33,837 bases of DNA. Source: Burkholderiaceae bacterium (lineage in GTDB: Bacteria > Pseudomonadota > Gammaproteobacteria > Burkholderiales > Burkholderiaceae). The stretch is from contig CANFLR010000020.1 in NCBI GenBank assembly GCA_947447945.1, positions 1 through 33,837 of the forward strand, given 5' to 3'. Below the pieces are notes generated by a model. It searched no databases, was not told the DNA's origin, and saw only the letters and a program-made list of their open reading frames with translations. Position numbers and translations under genes: made by a program. Shown here in pieces: positions 9,257 to 17,440 of this stretch (position 1 is its first letter; every line of letters starts with the position of its first letter).

Positions 9257-10386
9257 GTTAAAAGGTAGCGTTGCAAATCGTTAAATAAGGCTAGTAGCGA
9301 AAGTGAAATCAGCAAGAAAAAGCCCACTTTTTGAAATACTTCCTGCATTGACACTGAAATCCGCTTACCAGTAACCAACTCCCATGCATCATACAGGAGC
9401 TGACCCCCATCTAGCATTGGCAAAGGTACCAGATTTAGTAAGCCAATACTAATACTCAGCAATGCCAAAAAAGCTAAAAATGGTTGCCACCCAACCTGCG
9501 CTGACTTACCAGCCATATCGGCAATACTAAGGGGTCCACCCAATTGTTTGATGGAGCTGCTCCCAGTCAATAGACCCCCCATCATTCGCGTGGATACCTT
9601 GGTCATTAACCAGACCCTCTCTGTCGCATAAGCCAAGGCCTCTATGGGGCCTAATTTAAGGGTCAAGAAGTCTGCCTGAGGGGTGGGCTGAGGACGTATC
9701 CCTAAGACCAAGAAAGGGTCACTTTCTGGGCTCATAGCCGGCAAATCCTGACTTGGAAACGCCTTAATAGACTCAAGCCCAGAAGCACTGCGCAATCTGA
9801 GAGCAAAACCTTCATGCCCTGTAAGGGCATCTAGCAACTTCCAGCGCAGTACATTCCAGCTCAAAATCGGGGTAAAACCCTCAGAAATCTCCGTATTTTG
9901 AAGGTCCTCAGACAGGAATTTCCAGCCCAAGACTTGGTCCCCAGCCACAATCCCTTCACTGGCAGCCAATGAGGGCTTTGGAGGAGTGCCTAGATAGGCA
10001 GGCAATTGCGCTACCCCGCTCATGTAAATACATGCAAATAATGCAATCGCCAAAATGAAATTGGCGATAGGGCCGCAAGCCACAATCAGCGAGCGTTGCC
10101 ACAAAGGTTTGACATCAAAGGCTTGGTGACGCTCGGACTCAAGAATGGTCTGACTAGTATCGCGGCCATCGAGTAATTTCACATACCCACCCAATGGAAT
10201 AGCGGCGATAACCCATTCAGTACGATTGCGAGCTACATAGGTAAAGAGCGGCTTACCAAACCCAAGAGCAAATCGCAATACGCGAACGCCACAAAGTCGC
10301 GCTGCCAAAAAATGACCGAACTCATGAAAGCTAACTAAGATACCGAGCGTGAGCAAAAAGGCTGCAAATGTGGTCAAGGCCTGCAC
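9253..10386 (-). CDS. rseP: RseP-family site-2 zinc metalloprotease (short form)
   Basis: This inner-membrane intramembrane protease belongs to the RseP/YaeL family, which trims anti-sigma factors and leftover signal peptides. The zinc motif HEFGH is at residues 21-25 within the first membrane segment, and the third ligand LDG is at 325-327 in NLVPLPMLDGG. Predicted membrane segments fall near 5-25, 95-120, 295-320 and 350-370. At 377 residues it is about 70 shorter than the 450-residue E. coli enzyme. The loss is in the periplasmic part, where only a weak PDZ-like stretch (ASEGIVAGDQVLGW) is seen. Translation seems to start at a GTG (10384-10386); the HEFGH position fits the family. It follows dxr by 13 bp and overlaps bamA by 4 bp. 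Confidence 0.9.
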   Translation of the reverse strand: MQALTTFAAFLLTLGILVSFHEFGHFLAARLCGVRVLRFALGFGKPLFTYVARNRTEWVIAAIPLGGYVKLLDGRDTSQTILESERHQAFDVKPLWQRSLIVACGPIANFILAIALFACIYMSGVAQLPAYLGTPPKPSLAASEGIVAGDQVLGWKFLSEDLQNTEISEGFTPILSWNVLRWKLLDALTGHEGFALRLRSASGLESIKAFPSQDLPAMSPESDPFLVLGIRPQPTPQADFLTLKLGPIEALAYATERVWLMTKVSTRMMGGLLTGSSSIKQLGGPLSIADMAGKSAQVGWQPFLAFLALLSISIGLLNLVPLPMLDGGQLLYDAWELVTGKRISVSMQEVFQKVGFFLLISLSLLALFNDLQRYLLT

Positions 10387-10399
10387 TCAAAATACCCCG

Positions 10400-11590
10400 C
10401 TAGTGAGTGAACTTGCGCACAGTATTACCAGCAACTTGTCGAGCCTGCGCATCGACCTCCAAGATCAATTCAAGCGAACTTGCCCGAACAGATTGCATTT
10501 GATTGAGAGTCTGCTCCACCACTTCTGGAATTCGTAAATACGGCAAACCAGCATCCAAAAAGGCTGCCACCGCAATTTCATTGGCTGCATTTAAGATGGC
10601 GGGGGCTGTACCACCCTCTCTCGCAGCAGCAGATGCCAAAGCAAGACAAGGAAAGCGCTTTAAATCCGGCTCAGAAAAGCTAAGCGCAGCCAATTGCGTT
10701 AAATCAAGAGACTCTACCCCAGCCTGAATCCGTTCGGGCCAAGCTAAGCCATAAGCAATTGGCGTTCTCATATCAGGTTGACCCATTTGCGCAATTACAG
10801 ACCCATCGCGATAGCGGACCATAGAGTGCACAACACTTTGCGGATGAATGAGCACTCTCATTTTTTCTAAAGGTAAGCCGAATAGCCAAAATGCCTCAAT
10901 GAGTTCTAGGCCCTTGTTCATCATCGTCGCAGAATCAACGGAAATTTTTCGGCCCATAACCCAATTAGGATGAGCGCAAGCTTGCTCAGGAGTCACGCTA
11001 GATAAGTCACTGAGAGGAGTGTTTCTAAAGGGGCCTCCTGAAGCAGTCAACCACAACTCCTCAACACCAAATACATCCTGTGATGCTTCGCTAGATCGGG
11101 GAGGTAAACACTGAAAAATCGCATTATGCTCGCTATCAATCGGTAGTAACTCTCCCCCAGCCGACTGCATTGCTTGCATAAATAAATCACCGGACATCAC
11201 GAGCGCCTCTTTATTGGCGAGCAAGACCCGCTTTCCTGCCTTAGCTGCCGCTAAGGTTGGCACGAGACCAGCGGCACCGACAATGGCAGCCATGACCGTA
11301 TCGCAATCCGATTGCATTACCGCAGCCACTAAGGCGGCAGGACCCTGCAAGACTTGTGTTGCAATATTGCGTTCTTTCAGAATCTGACTAAGACGAGACG
11401 CACCATCCATATCGGCAACGACCGCAATCACTGGCTGAAATTCTGTGCACTGCTCCGCCAGACGGTCGATTTGCTTACCCGCAGTCAGGGCAACTACTTT
11501 GAAGCGTTCTGGGTGCAGGCGAATGACGTCCAAAGTGTTCACACCGATAGAGCCTGTTGAGCCAAGAATGGCAACTTTTCTGATAGGCAT
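10400..11590 (-). CDS. dxr: 1-deoxy-D-xylulose 5-phosphate reductoisomerase
   Basis: Dxr (IspC) makes 2-C-methyl-D-erythritol 4-phosphate with NADPH, the committed MEP-pathway step to isoprenoids. With the ATG at 11590 the protein has 396 residues. It shows the dinucleotide-binding GSTGSIG (10-16), NKEAL (126-130), the metal ligands Asp-152 and Glu-154 in PIDSEHNAIF, and Glu-229 in MMNKGLELIEA. I chose this ATG over an in-frame GTG three bases upstream because it overlaps the cdsA stop as TGATG, a coupling form repeated in this run, and gives the typical N-terminus. Its product feeds UppS, encoded two genes upstream. The order uppS-cdsA-dxr differs from E. coli (dxr-uppS-cdsA). Confidence 0.97.
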   Translation of the reverse strand: MPIRKVAILGSTGSIGVNTLDVIRLHPERFKVVALTAGKQIDRLAEQCTEFQPVIAVVADMDGASRLSQILKERNIATQVLQGPAALVAAVMQSDCDTVMAAIVGAAGLVPTLAAAKAGKRVLLANKEALVMSGDLFMQAMQSAGGELLPIDSEHNAIFQCLPPRSSEASQDVFGVEELWLTASGGPFRNTPLSDLSSVTPEQACAHPNWVMGRKISVDSATMMNKGLELIEAFWLFGLPLEKMRVLIHPQSVVHSMVRYRDGSVIAQMGQPDMRTPIAYGLAWPERIQAGVESLDLTQLAALSFSEPDLKRFPCLALASAAAREGGTAPAILNAANEIAVAAFLDAGLPYLRIPEVVEQTLNQMQSVRASSLELILEVDAQARQVAGNTVRKFTH

Positions 11591-12417
11591 CACACAAATC
11601 CAGCAAGTAAGGCAGCAATTGGCATGACTGGCAACAATGCGTCAACCCGATCCAAAACACCCCCATGACCTGGCAAGAGCTGGCTACTATCCTTCACGCC
11701 AGCCAATCTTTTTAACTGGGACTCAAATAAATCACCAAAGATACTGAAGGCAGTTAATACAGTCACCATGAGCAACATCGGCAGCCAGCCATAACGCATT
11801 GCCCATGAACCAAAGAGCGTGGCATCTAAGGGTAAATAAAACACGCACAGCACCGCGTAGCCGTAACACAACAAAAGGCCACCCAAGGCACCCTCAATAG
11901 ACTTACCAGGACTAATTTGTGCTGCAAGGCGATGCTTACCAAAAGCCTTTCCGACAAAGTAGGCGCCGATGTCTGCCACCCATACCAAAACAATGGTGGT
12001 TAACATAAACTCTAAGCCTAGCTCACGCAAAAAAATCAGTGAAAACCAAGTTGCTGGAAGCAAAATCAACCCTGAGATCACATAAAAATAGCGCCATTTA
12101 TGAAGTGATAAATTTAAGCCTCTTGCAAGAATGAATGGCGCATTAAAGATCCAAAACAGGACGGCCATCACCAACAAGGTAAATTGCCAGACGGGATTAT
12201 TGAGCGCTAATAAACCTAAAATAATGAGAAGACAAAATCCCGGATAGATCACAGCACCCCAGCGAAACTGGGGAGTAATTAAGCGACCCCACTCCCAAGC
12301 CGCAAGGGATACTGTCAATAAAAAGAAGGTACTAAGGTAAATCGCCGGAAGAAAAAATAAAATGGGCAAAAGCACTGCTAAGAGAATAGCGGCGGTAATG
12401 ATTCGAGTCTTTAGCAT
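11590..12417 (-). CDS. cdsA: Phosphatidate cytidylyltransferase
   Basis: CdsA makes CDP-diacylglycerol from phosphatidic acid and CTP, the branch point of phospholipid synthesis, in the inner membrane. The 275-residue protein is mostly hydrophobic with about seven to eight membrane segments. It carries the C-terminal family signature SQLKRLAGVKDSSQLLPGHGG continuing into LDRVDALLP (about 233-263), including PGHGG at 249-253 and the metal-binding Asp-256 and Asp-259. An earlier DIGAYFVGKAFGKH block is also typical. It lies 17 bp after uppS, and its TGA shares a base with the dxr start. Confidence 0.96.
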   Translation of the reverse strand: MLKTRIITAAILLAVLLPILFFLPAIYLSTFFLLTVSLAAWEWGRLITPQFRWGAVIYPGFCLLIILGLLALNNPVWQFTLLVMAVLFWIFNAPFILARGLNLSLHKWRYFYVISGLILLPATWFSLIFLRELGLEFMLTTIVLVWVADIGAYFVGKAFGKHRLAAQISPGKSIEGALGGLLLCYGYAVLCVFYLPLDATLFGSWAMRYGWLPMLLMVTVLTAFSIFGDLFESQLKRLAGVKDSSQLLPGHGGVLDRVDALLPVMPIAALLAGFV

Positions 12418-12434
12418 TGGGTCAAAGAGTTAGA

Positions 12435-13208
12435 TCACACCACATCGCTCATAACTTGCGAAGCCAGCTGAGCACTAGTGCGCCCAAAGCGACGCTCGCG
12501 CTGGCTAAACCATTGAAAAGCTTGATGCAGTTCACTTTCATCAAAGTCGGGCCATAAGACATCGGTGAAATAAAGTTCGGTATAGGCCAACTGCCATAAC
12601 AAGAAGTTACTCACGCGTTGCTCTCCACCAGTGCGAATGAATAAATCTGGCTCTGGAGCATAGGCCATCGAAAAATAGGGCTGAAGCAACTCTTCCGTTA
12701 CCTGTTCTGGCTTGAGGCCTGGATTGGCCTCCACAAAACGGCGCATGGCCTGCAAAATATCCCAGCGGCCGCCATAATTTGCAGCGATCGTAAAAGTCAA
12801 ACCCCTGCAGTTTGCTGTCTTTTCTTCGGAATACTTCACCATCTCTTGAATCGCAGGATCAAAGCGACTGAGATCGCCAATCAAGCGTAATGAAATATCA
12901 TTTTCAGCCAAACGGGATACTTCACCCTTGAGAGATTTGAGAAAGAGCTTCATCAAAAAGCCAACTTCTTCCGGTGGGCGGCGCCAGTTCTCGGAACTAA
13001 ACGCAAACAAGGTTAAATACTCAACCCCAATACGACGACACTCTTCAACAATCTTCCTGACAGCACCTAAACCTTCGGAGTGCCCGGCGACACGAGGCAT
13101 GAAACGTTTGCTAGCCCAACGACCATTGCCATCCATAATGATTGCCACATGACGGGGAATCGCGCTTACCTGTGGAACGGCTAAGGTGGAGCTAGTATGC
13201 GTGGTCAT
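12435..13208 (-). CDS. uppS: Undecaprenyl diphosphate synthase
   Basis: This cis-prenyltransferase builds the C55 lipid carrier used for peptidoglycan and polysaccharide synthesis. The 257-residue protein shows [13 protein letters not shown] with the catalytic Asp-26 at the E. coli position, the substrate-binding SSENWRRP, and the C-terminal [20 protein letters not shown] and YTELYF blocks. An N-terminal stretch of about 17 residues precedes the conserved core. It lies between frr (34 bp upstream) and cdsA (17 bp downstream) in the minus-strand run. No irregularity was seen. Confidence 0.97.
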   Translation of the reverse strand: MTTHTSSTLAVPQVSAIPRHVAIIMDGNGRWASKRFMPRVAGHSEGLGAVRKIVEECRRIGVEYLTLFAFSSENWRRPPEEVGFLMKLFLKSLKGEVSRLAENDISLRLIGDLSRFDPAIQEMVKYSEEKTANCRGLTFTIAANYGGRWDILQAMRRFVEANPGLKPEQVTEELLQPYFSMAYAPEPDLFIRTGGEQRVSNFLLWQLAYTELYFTDVLWPDFDESELHQAFQWFSQRERRFGRTSAQLASQVMSDVV

Positions 13209-13242
13209 AAAACGGAATAGAAAAATTTAATCAATCAGGCCC

Positions 13243-13803
13243 TTAAACCGTCATGATCTCTTTTTCTTTGTCGGCAATGATCTTGTCGATATCGATCACA
13301 GCCTTGTCAGTCATCTTTTGGATTTCGTCTGTAGCGCGACGCTCTTCGTCCTCGGAAATGTCTTTATCCTTTGTTAAACGTTTTAAGTGCTCATTGGCAT
13401 CGCGACGTAAATTCCGCACTGCAATTTTAGAGTCTTCACCCTCATTCTTAACGACCTTGGTTAACTCCCGACGACGCTCTTCCGTTAGGGCTGGCATCGG
13501 AACGCGAATCACTGTGCCTTGTGAGGCGGGATTTAAGCCTAAATCAGAATCCCGAATGGCCTTCTCAACCACTGCAACCATGCTCTTTTCAAATGGTTGA
13601 ACATTAATGGTGCGCGCATCGGCCAATCCCAGGCTAGCTACCTGACTAAGCGGCGTTGGGTTGCCGTAATAATCGACTTGAATATGTTCCAAAATACCAG
13701 GATTGGCACGACCAGATCGAATCTTGGCCAAATTGGATCTCAAAGCATCAAGAGACTTTTGCATCTTTTGATCTGTAGTGGTTTTAATTTCTGCTGCAGA
13801 CAT
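13243..13803 (-). CDS. frr: Ribosome recycling factor
   Basis: RRF works with EF-G to split post-termination ribosomes. At 186 residues it has the usual family length. The conserved blocks RSGRANP (29-35), [15 protein letters not shown] (43-57), [23 protein letters not shown] and the charged helical C-terminus are all present. It follows pyrH by 11 bp, the universal pyrH-frr pairing, and probably shares the pyrH promoter. The ATG is unambiguous, with an AGGAGG-like ribosome-binding site just upstream (plus-strand cctcct at 13808-13813). Confidence 0.98.
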   Translation of the reverse strand: MSAAEIKTTTDQKMQKSLDALRSNLAKIRSGRANPGILEHIQVDYYGNPTPLSQVASLGLADARTINVQPFEKSMVAVVEKAIRDSDLGLNPASQGTVIRVPMPALTEERRRELTKVVKNEGEDSKIAVRNLRRDANEHLKRLTKDKDISEDEERRATDEIQKMTDKAVIDIDKIIADKEKEIMTV

Positions 13804-13814
13804 CAGGCCTCCTA

Positions 13815-14525
13815 TTAAACGTGTACTAATGTGCCCTCGGGCTCACCCTGAACTACGCGCATCAAAGCGCCTGGTTTCAGAATTGAAAAAACTTTAATGG
13901 GTAATTTTCGGTCGCGGCACAATGCAAATGCAGTGGCATCCATGACCTGTAAGTTTTTAATCAATGCTTCGTCAAAGGTGATGGTCTTGTACAAAGTGGC
14001 TAAGGGATCCTTGACTGGATCTGCACTATAGATACCATCGACCTTAGTGGCCTTGAGCATCACCTCAACCCCCATCTCCGCACCACGTAAAGCAGCCGCA
14101 GTGTCAGTAGTGAAAAAGGGATTGCCTGTACCTGCTGCAAAAATTACCACCTTGCCTTCGCTCATGGCTCGAATAGCACGCGGACGAATATAAGGCTCAA
14201 CCACTTGATCCATACGCAAGGCGGATTGAACCCGCGCCTCAACGCCTTTTTGACGGAGGGCATCTTGCAATGCTAATGAATTCATCATGGTGGCCAACAT
14301 CCCCATGTAATCGGCTGTTGCACGATCCATGCCAGCTGCACCCCCAGCCACCCCACGGAAAATATTGCCTCCGCCAATCACAATCGCTAGTTCAACCCCA
14401 AGATTGACCACCTCAGCAATTTCCTGAACCATGGCATCAATTGTTGCTGGATTAATGCCAAAAGCATCATCCCCCATCAGGGCTTCACCAGATAATTTGA
14501 GGAGGACACGTTTGTAGGCTGGCAT
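13815..14525 (-). CDS. pyrH: Uridylate kinase
   Basis: PyrH phosphorylates UMP to UDP in the cytoplasm and is usually a hexamer regulated by GTP and UTP. The 236-residue protein belongs to the amino-acid-kinase superfamily. It shows KLSGEALMG (10-18), GGGNIFRG (51-58), [20 protein letters not shown] and [16 protein letters not shown]. It is the first gene of the 14-gene minus-strand run, 183 bp downstream of tsf. That gap holds the tsf terminator and a promoter candidate, so pyrH probably starts a separate transcript rather than only reading through from rpsB-tsf. The ribosome-binding site is weak (CGGAAAA). Confidence 0.98.
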   Translation of the reverse strand: MPAYKRVLLKLSGEALMGDDAFGINPATIDAMVQEIAEVVNLGVELAIVIGGGNIFRGVAGGAAGMDRATADYMGMLATMMNSLALQDALRQKGVEARVQSALRMDQVVEPYIRPRAIRAMSEGKVVIFAAGTGNPFFTTDTAAALRGAEMGVEVMLKATKVDGIYSADPVKDPLATLYKTITFDEALIKNLQVMDATAFALCRDRKLPIKVFSILKPGALMRVVQGEPEGTLVHV

Positions 14526-14605
14526 CTTTTCTGTTTTCCGTAATTTGCCAAGTAATTGAACTACTTAGCTTATTGATCTTTAAGTACTTTTAATATCTCC
14601 AGCAA

Positions 14606-14635
14606 ATTATAAAGGTCTTAAGCTGGATAAAACAA
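14606..14635 (-). promoter_or_regulatory. Candidate sigma-70 promoter for the pyrH operon
   Basis: On the minus strand a perfect TATAAT (-10, 14606-14611) is preceded after 18 bp by TTGTTT (14630-14635). It lies about 80 bp upstream of the pyrH start, just beyond the tsf terminator. The -35 overlaps the last three bases of the terminator stem and its T-rich tail. The call rests on consensus match and position only. Confidence 0.5.
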
Positions 14636-14670
14636 AAGGGCATAGAAACCAAGGTTTCTATGCCCTTTTG
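14625..14670 (-). terminator. Intrinsic terminator after rpsB-tsf
   Basis: A perfect 18-bp inverted repeat (arms 14633-14650 and 14653-14670, 2-nt spacer) lies 38 bp past the tsf stop. On the minus strand the stem CAAAAGGGCATAGAAACC and its complement are followed by TTTTATCC, and the stem itself ends in TTTTG. On the plus strand no T-run follows, so it acts in the tsf direction. The stem is unusually long and perfect. Confidence 0.85.
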
Positions 14671-14708
14671 AGCATGACAACTAGCTAGGCTACCCTAGCC
14701 CAGATCCA

Positions 14709-15590
14709 TTAGGCAGTTGCTTTAGCAGCAGCAACCTGAGCGGCCACTTCAGCTGCAAAGTCATCTTGACGCTTCTCAATGCCCTCACCTACTACAAACA
14801 TGGTGAAACCTTTGATAGTGGTATTGGCCGCTTTGAGCATTTGCTCAACCGTTTGCTTATCGTTTTTAACGAAAGTTTGATTGAGCAAAGAAACTTCTTT
14901 GAGGTACTTTTGCACAGAACCTTCAACCATTTTTGCGACGATTTCAGCTGGCTTACCAGATTCAGCAGCTTTTTGAACGGCAATATTGCGCTCAACCGCA
15001 ATCGCTTCAGCAGGAACATCTGCCATCGACAGTGCAACCGGCTTCATCGCAGCAATATGCATTGCAACGTCTTTGGCAGCAACTTCGTCGCCACTAAATT
15101 CGACCATGACGCCAATACGAGCACCGTGGAGGTAAGAAACCAACTGATGGCTACCAGCAAAACGCTTGAAACGACGTGGCATGATGTTTTCACCAATACG
15201 GCCAATCAATTCGCTGCGTACTGCATCTACAGTTGACCCACCCATCGGCAAAGCGAGCAATGCAGCAACATCAGCAGGATTCTTTTCAGAAACCAACTTT
15301 ACACACTCGTTAGTGAAAGCCAAAAAGTCGTCGTTCTTAGAAACGAAATCAGTTTCACAATTCACCTCTAGCAAGGCACCGGAAGTGCCCTGAATAAAGG
15401 AAGCAACAACACCTTCAGCAGTAACGCGGGATGCTGCTTTACCAGCTTTGCTACCAAGCTTCACGCGCAGAATTTCTTCTGCTTTAGCCATATCGCCATC
15501 GGCCTCAGTTAACGCTTTTTTGCACTCCATCATCGGAGCATCAGTCTTGGCGCGTAACTCGCCAACCATTGCAGCGGTAATAGCAGCCAT
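14709..15590 (-). CDS. tsf: Elongation factor Ts
   Basis: EF-Ts is the nucleotide-exchange factor that reloads EF-Tu with GTP. The 293-residue protein has the N-terminal UBA-like domain with [13 protein letters not shown] (15-27), the [11 protein letters not shown] signature (77-87), and the coiled-coil and C-terminal modules usual for the proteobacterial form. It ends in an Ala-rich tail. Its ATG shares one base with the rpsB stop (TAATG), tighter spacing than the clear intergenic gap seen in E. coli. A strong terminator follows. Confidence 0.98.
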   Translation of the reverse strand: MAAITAAMVGELRAKTDAPMMECKKALTEADGDMAKAEEILRVKLGSKAGKAASRVTAEGVVASFIQGTSGALLEVNCETDFVSKNDDFLAFTNECVKLVSEKNPADVAALLALPMGGSTVDAVRSELIGRIGENIMPRRFKRFAGSHQLVSYLHGARIGVMVEFSGDEVAAKDVAMHIAAMKPVALSMADVPAEAIAVERNIAVQKAAESGKPAEIVAKMVEGSVQKYLKEVSLLNQTFVKNDKQTVEQMLKAANTTIKGFTMFVVGEGIEKRQDDFAAEVAAQVAAAKATA

Positions 15591-16339
15591 TATTCAGCTT
15601 TCCCTTCTTCCACAAACTCTTCTTCGCCTTCTTTAACGGCCGTCAAAATTTCTTGAGTTGCATTGGCCTTGCCTTCCAGAATCGCATCTGCAATTCCGCG
15701 AGCATAGAGAAGAACTGCTTTGCTAGAGTCATCATTACCAGGAATGATGTAATCAACGCCTTCTGGTGAATGGTTGGTATCCACCACAGCGATGACTGGA
15801 ATGCCGAGCTTGTTAGCTTCAGTAATAGCAATCTTGTGATAGCCAACGTCCACCACAAAAATAGCATCAGGAACGCCATTCAAATCTTGAATTCCGCCAA
15901 GTGCTTTTTGTAATTTGTCGAGATCGCGATCATTGGTTAAAGCCTCTTTCTTAGAAAGCTTATCCCAGTCACCAGCCTCTTTAGCAACGGCCATATCTTT
16001 CAAGCGCTTCAAGGAGCCCTTAACCGTTTTGAAATTAGTGAGCGTACCGCCCAACCAGCGGCTATCAATGTAAGGCATGCCAGCACGTGCAGCTTCTTCA
16101 GCGATGATTTCGCGTGATTGGCGCTTAGTGCCTACAAATAAAATCGTGCCACGATTAGAAGCAACTTGTTTTGCGAATTTCAGGGCATCCTGAAACATCG
16201 GCAATGTTTTTTCCAAGTTGATAATGTGGATTTTGTTGCGATGGCCGAAAATAAAAGGGGCCATCTTAGGGGACCAGAAACGGGTTTGGTGACCAAAATG
16301 GCAACCGGCTTCCAGCATTTGACGCATCGTTACAGACAT
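15590..16339 (-). CDS. rpsB: 30S ribosomal protein S2
   Basis: S2 is a primary component of the small subunit located between head and body. The 249-residue protein opens with [20 protein letters not shown] and contains [41 protein letters not shown] and [19 protein letters not shown], all family landmarks. The C-terminus is acidic ([13 protein letters not shown]). A good AAGGAG ribosome-binding site lies 5-6 nt before the ATG. The leader upstream is structured and may be the site of S2 feedback control. tsf follows with a one-base overlap. Confidence 0.98.
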   Translation of the reverse strand: MSVTMRQMLEAGCHFGHQTRFWSPKMAPFIFGHRNKIHIINLEKTLPMFQDALKFAKQVASNRGTILFVGTKRQSREIIAEEAARAGMPYIDSRWLGGTLTNFKTVKGSLKRLKDMAVAKEAGDWDKLSKKEALTNDRDLDKLQKALGGIQDLNGVPDAIFVVDVGYHKIAITEANKLGIPVIAVVDTNHSPEGVDYIIPGNDDSSKAVLLYARGIADAILEGKANATQEILTAVKEGEEEFVEEGKAE

Positions 16340-16449
16340 AACTTCTCCTTAGGGTTGGTTCTAAGATTGAGTCCTAGCTGCACTAAAAAATGCCACCCTG
16401 GAAGGCTCAACCCGCGATTTCAAATCATTAAAAATGACTTGAGAGCGAA
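16340..16449 (-). promoter_or_regulatory. Structured rpsB leader, candidate S2 autoregulatory RNA
   Basis: Between the -10 candidate and the rpsB ATG lies a leader of roughly 100 nt with several possible stems. A 9-bp stem with a 3-nt loop (16421-16441, one G-U pair) would sit at the 5' end of the RNA. TTGAG and CTCAA can pair across the middle. CTTAG/CTAAG (16361-16365 with 16348-16352) would close a hairpin that abuts and partly covers the ribosome-binding site. S2 is known to repress its own leader in gammaproteobacteria; the same role here is inference. Confidence 0.45.
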
Positions 16450-16455
16450 ATTATA
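16450..16455 (-). promoter_or_regulatory. Candidate -10 element for rpsB-tsf
   Basis: A perfect TATAAT on the minus strand, 111 bp upstream of the rpsB start, would put transcription start near 16443. No convincing -35 hexamer is seen 16-18 bp upstream, so the element is called from the -10 and its position only. Confidence 0.45.
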
Positions 16456-16535
16456 GCTTAAATATCAATTACCTAGCTACTAAAACCAGCTTCTGAATTT
16501 TGGAATCCAAACGTTAGCGCTAAGGTCAAATCGCA

Positions 16536-16560
16536 AATATGCCTAAATTTTAAGCATATT
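16536..16560. repeat. Short inverted repeat upstream of map
   Basis: AATATGC (16536-16542) and GCATATT (16554-16560) form a perfect 7-bp inverted repeat with an 11-nt AT-rich spacer, ending 39 bp before the map start. It could be a regulator site or chance in AT-rich DNA. The rest of the 260-bp rpsB/map divergent gap shows only the rpsB leader and promoter and a weak TAATAT for map. Confidence 0.35.
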
Positions 16561-16599
16561 CACTTACCTAATATCTGCCAAGTCGTTGATAATCAAGGA

Positions 16600-17436
16600 A
16601 TGAATAGTGTATTTACCGCAGAAAAAGACATCCAAGGGATGCGAGAGGCTGGCCGTTTGGCTAGCGAAGTACTGGATCATGTAGCGCCCCACATCAAGCC
16701 TGGGGTGAGCACAGGCGAGCTAGATCGAATTTGCCACGAGTACATGGTGAATGTCCAAAAGACTATCCCAGCCCCTTTAAACTATCAGCCCCCTGGCTAC
16801 CCACCCTTCCCAGCGTCGATTTGTACCTCAGTAAATGATGTCATTTGTCACGGGATTCCGGGGGAGAAGATTCTTAAAGCCGGGGACGTAGTGAATCTCG
16901 ATATCACCGTGATTACACCCGACGGCTACTATGGCGACACCAGTCGCATGTTTATGGTCGGCGAGGTTTCCATTTTGGCAAAACGCCTATCGCAAATTAC
17001 TTTTGAATGTCTATGGCTTGGCATTGCTCAAGTCAAGCCAGGTGCCTCACTAGGTGACATCGGCTATGTAATTCAATCGCACGCTGAAAAAGCTGGATAT
17101 TCGATCGTGCGTGAATACTGTGGTCATGGCATTGGTAAGGTGTTTCATCAAGATCCGCAAATTCTGCACTATGGTCGCCCCGGTACCGGTGAAAAATTAG
17201 AGGCAGGCATGACCTTCACGATCGAACCCATGATTAACGCCGGTCGTCGTGAAATCCGCACCATGCCAGATCAGTGGACTGTCAAAACAAAAGATCGCAG
17301 TCTTTCTGCGCAGTGGGAACATACTCTTTTGGTTACCCCAACTGGCGTAGAAGTGCTCACTTGGTCAGAAGGAAGTAACCCTCCGCCCGATTGTGTCAAA
17401 GGGCTTGCATTCAGACCTGAGATTGCGGGCGCCTAA
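16600..17436 (+). CDS. map: Methionine aminopeptidase, type I
   Basis: Map removes the initiator methionine from new proteins in the cytoplasm. The 278-residue protein shows the five metal ligands of the pita-bread fold: Asp-101, Asp-113, His-176, Glu-209 and Glu-240, in [39 protein letters not shown] and SAQWEHTLL. The start gives an N-terminus that aligns with E. coli Map ([13 protein letters not shown]). However, the AAGGA motif touches the ATG with no spacer, so initiation may be weak or depend on other features. It is divergent from rpsB, as in E. coli, and followed after 4 bp by glnD. Confidence 0.97.
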   Translation: MNSVFTAEKDIQGMREAGRLASEVLDHVAPHIKPGVSTGELDRICHEYMVNVQKTIPAPLNYQPPGYPPFPASICTSVNDVICHGIPGEKILKAGDVVNLDITVITPDGYYGDTSRMFMVGEVSILAKRLSQITFECLWLGIAQVKPGASLGDIGYVIQSHAEKAGYSIVREYCGHGIGKVFHQDPQILHYGRPGTGEKLEAGMTFTIEPMINAGRREIRTMPDQWTVKTKDRSLSAQWEHTLLVTPTGVEVLTWSEGSNPPPDCVKGLAFRPEIAGA

Positions 17437-17440
17437 GAGC

